From a bacterium (GTDB taxonomy: Bacteria; Thermosulfidibacterota; Thermosulfidibacteria; Thermosulfidibacterales; JALWSI01): a stretch of DNA of 6,998 bases. The position numbers and the translations under genes are program-made. This document shows positions 1-5,626 of this stretch, one piece after another. The notes below the pieces were generated by a model. The model was given only the letters and a program-made list of their open reading frames with translations, was not told the origin of the DNA and did no database searches. Location: contig JALWSI010000253.1 of assembly GCA_027080315.1 (NCBI GenBank), positions 2,900-9,897 on the forward strand, read 5' to 3'. The stretch's first letter is position 1, and every line of letters begins with the position of its first letter.

Positions 1-1
1 T

Positions 2-703
2 GAGGCTGCCGGGAAGGAGGGCAGCGTGGATGAACCAGGTGATGAGAGACCAGGTCTCTTTGGGATCCCAGCTCCAGTAGGAGCCCCAGGCGTACTCGGC
101 CCAGATGGCCCCTGTGATTATTCCAATGGTCAAAAACGGAAAGCCTATGGTGAGCATACGGTAGTTGAGGGAGTCAAGGGTGTGAAGTGATGGAAGCCGC
201 CTGAACATGCCTCCAAGGCTCTTCTTCTTTATGTAGTGCTCCTGCAGCAGGTAGAGGACACTCACCACAAAAGAGAGGGCAAAGGCGGCGTAGCCAATGA
301 AGGAGGTGGTGGCATGAACGGTGAGCCATCCGCTCCTCAGGGCGGGAGTGATCACCCCGGGAGGCTTGGAAAAGACCGCCGCGTAGAGCACACCAAGCAG
401 GTTCAGGGGCGACACAAAGGCCCCCAGCACCGGCATAGAGTATAAGTGCTGCACCGCTATGTAGCTTCCCGCTAAGGCCCATGAGAAGAAGGAGAGGGAG
501 TCCTCAATGGTGGTGACAGGAAAATGCCCCCCCACAACCCACCTCACCACAAAAGAGAGGGTGTGAAGCCCAAAGCCCACCATGAGAAGCCGCAGTGCCC
601 AATCTGAAAACCGCTCTTCTAAGCGGTAGAGAAAGAGCAGATACAGCAGGGTTGAAACAAGGTAAAGCCCCGCTGCAAGCCGTATGGTCCAAAGGTCCAT
701 CAT
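2..703 (-). CDS. ccsB: Cytochrome c biogenesis protein CcsB/CcsA (ResC) family, 3' end outside window
   Basis: Polytopic membrane protein of the System II cytochrome c maturation complex; with ResB/CcsB-type partners it moves heme across the inner membrane and attaches it to apocytochromes. The 234 visible residues read without a stop to the window edge. Seen: hydrophobic segments; the RW..GGHFP motif (residues 54-62, His60) followed by a Glu-Asp-Ser and a Phe-Phe-Ser-Trp stretch, as in CcsA; a conserved-type His in WLTVH (126-130); and the hallmark tryptophan-rich WWD segment at residues 201-223, including WGSYWSWDPKETW. His226 sits where the family often has Tyr. The start ATG (703) overlaps the mqnP stop in an ATGA; a second ATG follows at once at 700, so the start is uncertain by one codon. 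Translational coupling to mqnP is likely. The name varies in databases (ccsA, ccsB, resC). The family call is firm; the C-terminus is not seen. Confidence 0.93.
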   Translation of the reverse strand, partial: MMDLWTIRLAAGLYLVSTLLYLLFLYRLEERFSDWALRLLMVGFGLHTLSFVVRWVVGGHFPVTTIEDSLSFFSWALAGSYIAVQHLYSMPVLGAFVSPLNLLGVLYAAVFSKPPGVITPALRSGWLTVHATTSFIGYAAFALSFVVSVLYLLQEHYIKKKSLGGMFRRLPSLHTLDSLNYRMLTIGFPFLTIGIITGAIWAEYAWGSYWSWDPKETWSLITWFIHAALLPGSL

Positions 704-1566
704 CCACCCACCATAAGATCTAAAGCGGTGAAGATAAAGAAGGCAACGCTCAGGTACCCGTTAACGGTGAAGAAGGCCACGTCTATCTTTGAGAGATCGT
801 TTGGAGAGACTAGCCTGTGCTCCCAGAAGAGGAGGCCTCCCATCACCAGCAGGCCCAAGAAGTAGAAGAGCCCAAGGTGCATCAAAGGAGCCACCAAGAG
901 AAACATGAGAACCGAGGCGGCGTGAAATCCCCTTGCCACCCAAAGGGCCTTTTCTATCCCCAAAAGCCTGGGTATGGAGTGAAGCCCCTCCTTTTTGTCA
1001 AACTCAACGTCCTGAAGCGAGTAGAGAATGTCAAAGCCCCCCACCCAGAAGGCCACCCCCAGCCCCACCAGCACAGGGGGCAGGTTCAAGGTGCCCTTGA
1101 TGGCTATCCAGGCACCAATGGGGGCCAAGGAAAGGGAGAGCCCCAGCACAAGGTGAGAAGCCCAGGTGAACCTCTTGGTGAAAGAGTAGAAAGAGACGAG
1201 CAGCACCGCCCAGGGAGCCAGCTTGAAGCAGAGGGGATTGAGCATCTTGGCGGCAAAGACGAAGATGCCGTAAGAGAGAATGATGAAGAGAACCGTCTCA
1301 GACTTGCTCACCTTGCCTGCAGGGATATGCCTCTCTTTGGTGCGGGGGTTCTTTGCGTCAATATCGGCATCAACCAGACGGTTGAAGCACATGGCGCCTG
1401 TTCGAGCCCCCACCATAGCCACAACTATCCAGAAGAGCTTGCCCCAAGGTGGAAACCCGCCTGCTGCCAGAAAACAGCCCATAAAGGCAAAGGGCAGGGC
1501 AAAAACGGTGTGCTCAAACTTAATCATCTCAAGAATCATCTTCACCTTGCCCCAAAGCCCCTTCAT
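700..1566 (-). CDS. mqnP: UbiA-family aromatic prenyltransferase, probably menaquinone-pathway MqnP
   Basis: Integral membrane enzyme of 288 residues that transfers a polyprenyl chain to an aromatic acid. Both Mg-prenyl-diphosphate motifs are present: N62-R-x-x-D66-x-x-x-D70 followed by NPRTKERHIPAG (73-84), and Y182-S-L-Q-D186-x-x-x-D190. About eight hydrophobic segments surround them. The short HTVFALPFA start (19-27) and a C-terminal KIDVAFFTVNGYLS segment (260-273) match, from memory, the 'ubiA_other' group that includes MqnP, which prenylates 1,4-dihydroxy-6-naphthoate in the futalosine menaquinone route. A classical 4-hydroxybenzoate prenyltransferase (UbiA) is the alternative; no other mqn or ubi gene is visible to decide. 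The start overlaps the tsaE stop by ATGA and has a strong AGGAGG (1571-1576) four bases upstream. Its neighbour ccsB also serves the respiratory chain. Family assignment is firm; substrate is inferred. Confidence 0.9.
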   Translation of the reverse strand: MKGLWGKVKMILEMIKFEHTVFALPFAFMGCFLAAGGFPPWGKLFWIVVAMVGARTGAMCFNRLVDADIDAKNPRTKERHIPAGKVSKSETVLFIILSYGIFVFAAKMLNPLCFKLAPWAVLLVSFYSFTKRFTWASHLVLGLSLSLAPIGAWIAIKGTLNLPPVLVGLGVAFWVGGFDILYSLQDVEFDKKEGLHSIPRLLGIEKALWVARGFHAASVLMFLLVAPLMHLGLFYFLGLLVMGGLLFWEHRLVSPNDLSKIDVAFFTVNGYLSVAFFIFTALDLMVGG

Positions 1567-1994
1567 CTCACCTCCTCCACGGTGATGCCCCTGCTGGTCT
1601 CGTTTAACACCTCAAGTTTAATCCCTATTCTCGGCCTGTACTGGGCCCAGAAGGGCATGCCCATCTCGGGCCACTCAACCGCCACAACCCCTGTCTCCAA
1701 ACACTCGTCAAGGCCCAGGTCCTCCACCTCTGCTGCGCCTCCAAGACGGTAGAGATCAACGTGGTAAAGCACCAGCCGTCCGCCGTGGTATTCGTTCACC
1801 AGGGTGTAGGTGGGGCTGCACACCCCCTTCTCTATTCCAAGTCCCAGGGCAAGCCCCCTTATGAAGGTGGTCTTCCCCGCTCCCAAGGTCCCCTCAACGG
1901 TCAAAAGCTCGCCCCCCACAAGCTTCTTTCCAAGGGCGCGTCCAAGGTCCTGGGTCTCTTCTGGAGACTGGGTGGTGAACCGGGTTCTCTTCAT
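1563..1994 (-). CDS. tsaE: tRNA t6A biosynthesis ATPase TsaE
   Basis: Cytoplasmic P-loop ATPase that works with TsaB and TsaD (threonylcarbamoyl transfer) to make t6A37 in tRNAs reading ANN codons. The 143 residues are the usual size. Seen: Walker A GTLGAGKTT (35-43, Lys41), the switch-like SPTYTLVNEY (60-69), HVDLYRL (78-84, with Asp80) and VVAVEWPE (103-110), the order and spacing typical of TsaE/YjeE. The ATG start overlaps the pyrB stop by four bases (ATGA) and its stop overlaps the mqnP start in the same way, so it is translated within the operon. TsaB and TsaD are not in the window, which is normal since these genes are often scattered. No odd residues were noticed. The assignment is very secure. 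Confidence 0.96.
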   Translation of the reverse strand: MKRTRFTTQSPEETQDLGRALGKKLVGGELLTVEGTLGAGKTTFIRGLALGLGIEKGVCSPTYTLVNEYHGGRLVLYHVDLYRLGGAAEVEDLGLDECLETGVVAVEWPEMGMPFWAQYRPRIGIKLEVLNETSRGITVEEVR

Positions 1995-2914
1995 CTCCCA
2001 AGCAGAAGGTAAAGCACCGCCATGCGCACCGCAACGCCGCTGGTCACCTGCTGCAGTATGCAGTTTTTGGGATAGCCCTGCATGGCAGGAGAGAGCTCAA
2101 CCCCCCAGTTCACAGGGCCGGGATGCATGAGAAAGGGGGTCTCCTCCATAGACTCAATCAACCCCGCAGATAGGCCAAATAGACGAGAGTACTCCCTCAA
2201 CGAAGGAAAGAGAGGCGAAGCCTGACGCTCAAGCTGGATCCTCAGCATGATCACCGCATCTGCCTCCTTCACAACCCGGTCAATTGAGGGCACAACCCTG
2301 ACCCCCAGCCTCTCAATGAAAGGGGGGATCATGGTGGGAGGTCCTGCAACGGTGACCTCTGCCCCCAGGGCCCTTAGCCCCCAGATGTCTGAACGGGCAA
2401 CCCTGCTGTGGGTGATGTCCCCGGCAATGGCCACGTGAACCCCATTAAGGTCCTTGGTTTTCAGGGCCTCCCGCAGGGTCAAAAGGTCAAGTAGGCCCTG
2501 GGTGGGATGCTCGTGGGTTCCGTCTCCTGCGTTGATCACTGAGGCCTTCAGGTTTTTAGCCAGGTAATGGGCGGCCCCTGAGGCCCTGTGTCTCACCACC
2601 ACCCCGTCAACACCCATGGCCTCAATGTTGAGGGCGGTGTCCTTCAGGGTCTCGCCTTTGGTGGTGCTGCTTGAGGAGGAGGAGAAGTTGATCACGTCTG
2701 CCGAAAGGTACTTGCCGGCAAGCTCAAAGCTGGTCCTTGTGCGGGTGCTGGGCTCAAAAAAGAGGTTGGCAACCACCTTGCCCCTGAGAGTGGGCACCTT
2801 CTTGATGTCTCTCTCAAGGATCTCCTTCATGGAGTCCGCCGACTCCAAGATGTAGAGAATCTCGTCCTTTGAGAGCCCCTCTAACCCCACAAGGTCCTTT
2901 CGGCCAAACCCCAT
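1991..2914 (-). CDS. pyrB: Aspartate carbamoyltransferase, catalytic chain
   Basis: Condenses carbamoyl phosphate with L-aspartate to give N-carbamoyl-aspartate, the committed step of UMP synthesis, in the cytoplasm as a trimer. The 307 residues match the family length. Seen: carbamoyl-phosphate loop FFEPSTRTRTSFE (52-64), the Ser-rich loop ending TTKGE (84-88), VRHR (107-110), HEHPTQ (134-139), the GDITHSRVARS segment (165-175), MLRIQLER (223-230) and the C-terminal QQVTSGVAVRMAVLYLL (288-304). One oddity: the conserved HPGPxNRG motif reads HPGPVNWG, with Trp270 (TGG at 2105-2107) where Arg is expected. The start ATG lies three bases after the pyrR stop, with a purine-rich Shine-Dalgarno GAGAGG at 2923-2928. 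No pyrI-like regulatory chain is visible, and pairing with pyrR suggests the PyrR-controlled, PyrI-free type. Whether an active or inactive dihydroorotase is encoded elsewhere cannot be seen. Confidence 0.97.
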   Translation of the reverse strand: MGFGRKDLVGLEGLSKDEILYILESADSMKEILERDIKKVPTLRGKVVANLFFEPSTRTRTSFELAGKYLSADVINFSSSSSSTTKGETLKDTALNIEAMGVDGVVVRHRASGAAHYLAKNLKASVINAGDGTHEHPTQGLLDLLTLREALKTKDLNGVHVAIAGDITHSRVARSDIWGLRALGAEVTVAGPPTMIPPFIERLGVRVVPSIDRVVKEADAVIMLRIQLERQASPLFPSLREYSRLFGLSAGLIESMEETPFLMHPGPVNWGVELSPAMQGYPKNCILQQVTSGVAVRMAVLYLLLGR

Positions 2915-2917
2915 CTC

Positions 2918-3478
2918 TCATCCCTCTCTGCCTGCAAGCACCACCGCGTCTTCCCCGTCCACCTCCTTCAAGAGCACGAGAACATCCTCTTGAATGCTGG
3001 TGGGCACGGTTCTGCCCACGTAGTCAGGGTGGATGGGTAGCTCTCTGTGCCCTCTGTCAATCAACACCGCCAGCTGGATCAGCCGGGGACGACCAAAGTC
3101 GGTGATGGCGTCCAGGGCGGCCCTCACAGTGCGACCGGTGAAGATCACATCGTCAACAAGCAGGATCTTGCGATTGGTCACGGGGCATCTTATCTCGGTG
3201 CGCTGCACAACAGGTTGCTCTTCCAGAAGACTCAAGTCGTCCCTGTAAAGGGTTATGTCAAGGCTCCCCAGGGGCACATCCTCCCCCTCAATCTCTTTAA
3301 ACTTCTCAACAAGACGCCCTGCCAGCACATCTCCCCTGCGCTTTATGCCGATTACGCAGAGGTCAGATACCCCCTTGTTCCTCTCGGCAACCTCGTAGGC
3401 CATGCGCGAGATCACCCTCTCCATGCGATCCTCACGCATGATGAAACGCTTAAGCACGTATCCTTCAGGTAGCTTCAT
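2918..3478 (-). CDS. pyrR: Bifunctional pyrimidine regulator / uracil phosphoribosyltransferase PyrR
   Basis: PRPP-dependent type I phosphoribosyltransferase fold; family members bind pyr mRNA in response to UMP/UTP and many also make UMP from uracil and PRPP. The 186 residues align throughout with Bacillus PyrR as I recall it: [15 protein letters not shown] (42-56), [10 protein letters not shown] (73-82), the PRPP loop [13 protein letters not shown] (105-117) and the signature [12 protein letters not shown] (138-149) followed by [11 protein letters not shown] (151-161). The ATG at 3478 lies three bases after the ppiD stop; I see no convincing Shine-Dalgarno, so re-initiation after ppiD is likely. 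Met14 is a possible later start, but starting at Met1 gives a plausible length. pyrB follows after three bases. Because the gene is internal to an operon, it has no leader in which standard antiterminator/terminator attenuation could operate. Confidence 0.96.
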   Translation of the reverse strand: MKLPEGYVLKRFIMREDRMERVISRMAYEVAERNKGVSDLCVIGIKRRGDVLAGRLVEKFKEIEGEDVPLGSLDITLYRDDLSLLEEQPVVQRTEIRCPVTNRKILLVDDVIFTGRTVRAALDAITDFGRPRLIQLAVLIDRGHRELPIHPDYVGRTVPTSIQEDVLVLLKEVDGEDAVVLAGREG

Positions 3479-3481
3479 GGC

Positions 3482-5344
3482 CTACAGAGAGTTCCAAATC
3501 TTCTCGTTCTTGGTTATCTCTACCCTCTTTCTCATGTCTTCAAGCCAGGCGTTGAACACCTCTTCTCGTTTTTTGGAGAGAATGCGGTTCTTCAACTCGG
3601 TCTTCTTAAGGTCAAAGTCCTTCTCGTCAATCCCCTTGCGGTCAACCACCACAAAGAGGTAGAGCTTGTGGCCCATGGTGGCCCAGCCCGCCTCGCCCTT
3701 CTTGCGCTCAAACACCCTGTCCGAGAGCCCCGGGAAGAAGCCCATGCGGGTGAAGTAGTCTGACTCAACTATGCTCTTGGGGGGCAGGCCAAGCTCTTTT
3801 GCAACCCTGCTCAGCCCCTTGGCCTCAACCTCCTTCGCCCACTTGGGGGCCTCCTTCTGCATCCACTCCCAGGCCTTATCCTCCTCGTAGTCCACCAGCA
3901 CCTTGGCCTTTATCTGGGACAACGGCGGTATTATTGAGGGTCTCTTCTCCAAAAGCTGCACAATGTAAAAGCCCTCGGGGGTGCGGATGATGTCAGAGTG
4001 CTCTCCCTCTTTCAGCTCAAAGGCCTTTGAGATCACAAGGGAAGAGCTTGGAATCTCTGGGATGCTGTCCTTGCGAGAGACCAAGGGGGTATCAAGAACC
4101 ACCACTCCCTCTTTGGCCGCCGCCTCTTTCAGGGGTATTCCCTTACGCATGGCGGCTCTGATGCGTCCCGCAGCCTTAAGAGCCAGCTTGCGGCCACGCT
4201 CCTCTTTCAGCTTCTTCTCAATCTGCGAGGCCACCTCGCTGTAGGGTTTTATCCCTTCGCCCTGCCGTTTAACCAGCTCAACAACCCTGAACATATCCGG
4301 CACCGAGGCGAAGGGCTTTGAGATCTCACCGGGCTTGAGCCCCTTAAGGGCCCTCTTTATGGTTGGATCAAGCCTTCGCCAGGCAACAAAGCCGGTAACG
4401 CCCCCCTCTTTGGCAAAGGGGTCCTTTGAGTACTTCTTGGCAAGCTCTTCAAATCGCTTGGGGTTTTTGAGAAGCTCTTTGTAGATTCTCTGAACAGTGG
4501 CGTTGTCTTTGACGGTAATGGTCTTAAGCCACACCCCGGCAGGTGAGGGAAACTCGTAAGAGTTCTCCTTGTAGTAGCGTTGCTTCTCCTCTTCGGTCAC
4601 CTTCACCTTGTTGTCAAAGTCGTCAAGAGAAAGGGCAGCGTACGAGAACCTCACCCTCTCTGGCAGGCGGTACTGCTCTTTGTGCTGGCTGTAGTAGTTG
4701 GCAAGCTCTTTGTCTGTGGGTTTGAACCTGTCAAGAAAGTGGTTGGCCTCAACCACCGCGTACTTCACCTTAACCTTCTCATTCTCCCAAAGGTAAAGGT
4801 TACGCACCTCGGCTGGGGTAACATCAACAGAGTCTTTAATCAACGAATAAACCCTGTTGCGGGTAAGGTTGTTTTTGGTCTCAATGTCAAACTCTTCAGG
4901 GGTTGAGTGAATATATGCCAGGGCCTGTTTGTAGCGATTGGGGTCAAACTTGCCGTTCACCTGAAAAGCAGGAATGCTTGCGATCACCCTGGCAGCGTCT
5001 GCGTCTGTGGCCCCTATGCCGCTCTCTCTTGCCACCTCAAGGGCTATCTTCTCGTTAATCAGGCCGTCAAGCACCTTCTCTTTAAGTTTAAGACGCTTTA
5101 TGAGCTGGTCGTTGAACCTCTTACCATACAACCTGCGGTAGAACTCCATCATCCTGCCGTAGGTCTCCCTGAACTCCTGGTAGGTGATGGGCTCTTTGCC
5201 CACGGTGGCGATCACATCACGGTTCCCCTTGTAGGTTCCTCTTCCCCAGACCAGAAAGATGGTTCCAATAAAGGCAGCCACCAGCAGCCACAAAATAACG
5301 CTTAAGAACTTTAGGTTGTTTCTAATGCCCTGAAGTGCGCTCAT
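3482..5344 (-). CDS. ppiD: PpiD/SurA-type periplasmic folding factor with parvulin (PPIC) domain
   Basis: Inner-membrane-anchored periplasmic chaperone expected to assist folding of proteins emerging from Sec. The 620 residues match PpiD in size and order: short cytoplasmic N-terminus, one transmembrane segment (about 12-33), SurA_N-type helical chaperone region (about 40-170), a PPIC/parvulin-like domain (about 270-360, with FEELAKKYSKDP at 298-309, GGVTGF at 314-319 and LKPGEIS at 336-342), then a chaperone-like C-terminal half with a second LKEGEHS...GFYIVQL half-domain (444-464). The His expected at the start (SHIL) and end (YHII) of parvulin domains are Thr275 and Arg353, so isomerase activity may be absent, as reported for the E. 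coli PpiD parvulin domain. The protein is strongly Lys/Glu-rich. The start at 5344 is supported by AGGAGG (5355-5360) ten bases upstream. It is the first protein gene after tRNA-Pro and leads the pyrR-ccsB run. Confidence 0.9.
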   Translation of the reverse strand: MSALQGIRNNLKFLSVILWLLVAAFIGTIFLVWGRGTYKGNRDVIATVGKEPITYQEFRETYGRMMEFYRRLYGKRFNDQLIKRLKLKEKVLDGLINEKIALEVARESGIGATDADAARVIASIPAFQVNGKFDPNRYKQALAYIHSTPEEFDIETKNNLTRNRVYSLIKDSVDVTPAEVRNLYLWENEKVKVKYAVVEANHFLDRFKPTDKELANYYSQHKEQYRLPERVRFSYAALSLDDFDNKVKVTEEEKQRYYKENSYEFPSPAGVWLKTITVKDNATVQRIYKELLKNPKRFEELAKKYSKDPFAKEGGVTGFVAWRRLDPTIKRALKGLKPGEISKPFASVPDMFRVVELVKRQGEGIKPYSEVASQIEKKLKEERGRKLALKAAGRIRAAMRKGIPLKEAAAKEGVVVLDTPLVSRKDSIPEIPSSSLVISKAFELKEGEHSDIIRTPEGFYIVQLLEKRPSIIPPLSQIKAKVLVDYEEDKAWEWMQKEAPKWAKEVEAKGLSRVAKELGLPPKSIVESDYFTRMGFFPGLSDRVFERKKGEAGWATMGHKLYLFVVVDRKGIDEKDFDLKKTELKNRILSKKREEVFNAWLEDMRKRVEITKNEKIWNSL

Positions 5345-5354
5345 TAAGACACCG

Positions 5355-5360
5355 CCTCCT
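5355..5360 (-). promoter_or_regulatory. Ribosome binding site of ppiD
   Basis: AGGAGG on the minus strand, a full match to the anti-Shine-Dalgarno core, ten bases before the ATG at 5344. It fixes the ppiD start and is the best-placed ribosome site in the operon. Confidence 0.75.
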
Positions 5361-5383
5361 CTTCGTCTGTTCTATTAAGCAAA

Positions 5384-5399
5384 CCCCTACAGGTAGAGG
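5384..5399 (-). other. Weak hairpin between tRNA-Pro and ppiD
   Basis: On the minus strand CCTCTA and TAGGGG can pair (six pairs, one G-U) around a CCTG loop just after the tRNA CCA end, followed only by TTT-GCTT. It is too weak and lacks a proper U-tract for a confident terminator; it may mark the tRNA 3' processing trailer or cause partial termination before ppiD. No better terminator lies in the 57-bp gap. Confidence 0.3.
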
Positions 5400-5401
5400 C
5401 A

Positions 5402-5478
<77 letters not shown>

Positions 5479-5493
5479 ACGCAGTGGCTTTGA

Positions 5494-5521
5494 CCTATAG
5501 CAGGTGGGCGGCATTAGTCAA
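5494..5521 (-). promoter_or_regulatory. Predicted sigma-70-type promoter for tRNA-Pro (and perhaps the operon)
   Basis: On the minus strand TTGACT (5516-5521, five of six consensus bases) is separated by 16 bp from TATAGG (5494-5499), which carries the extended -10 bases TG one position upstream. The expected start, about seven bases beyond the -10 element, lies roughly ten bases before the tRNA 5' end. It sits between the terminator of the upstream gene and the tRNA, exactly where a promoter is needed. Motif-based only. Confidence 0.65.
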
Positions 5522-5575
5522 TCGGTTGCCCCGCAAAAAAGAGAGAGGGGAGAGCCATTAAAGAACCCCAGGCCT

Positions 5576-5604
5576 AAAAAAAGGGCGGGGATAAATCCCC
5601 GCCC
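5576..5604 (-). terminator. Intrinsic terminator of the unknown secreted-protein gene
   Basis: On the minus strand a perfect nine-pair GC-rich stem (GGGCGGGGA with TCCCCGCCC, loop of four bases, 5583-5604) is followed directly by seven T (5576-5582). It starts 22 bases after the stop codon of the gene ending at 5627, so it should separate that gene from the tRNA-Pro/ppiD unit. Confidence 0.92.
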
Positions 5605-5626
5605 TATGAGTTTTTAGCCTATGAGC

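Noticed and set aside
174-707. Two short minus-strand frames (174-482 and 504-707) in the left region
   Set aside because: They are out-of-frame shadows of ccsB. The true frame is open from 703 to the edge and contains the WWD motif.
817-1752. A 311-codon open frame on the plus strand
   Set aside because: It lies antisense to mqnP and tsaE, both of which have clear motifs. The predicted product is His/Pro/Gln-rich with no fold-like pattern, as expected for a shadow of GC-biased codons.
5583-5615. The 5583-5604 hairpin as a bidirectional terminator
   Set aside because: On the plus strand the T-run (5611-5615) begins six bases after the stem and no plus-strand gene leads into it, so only minus-strand use is supported.
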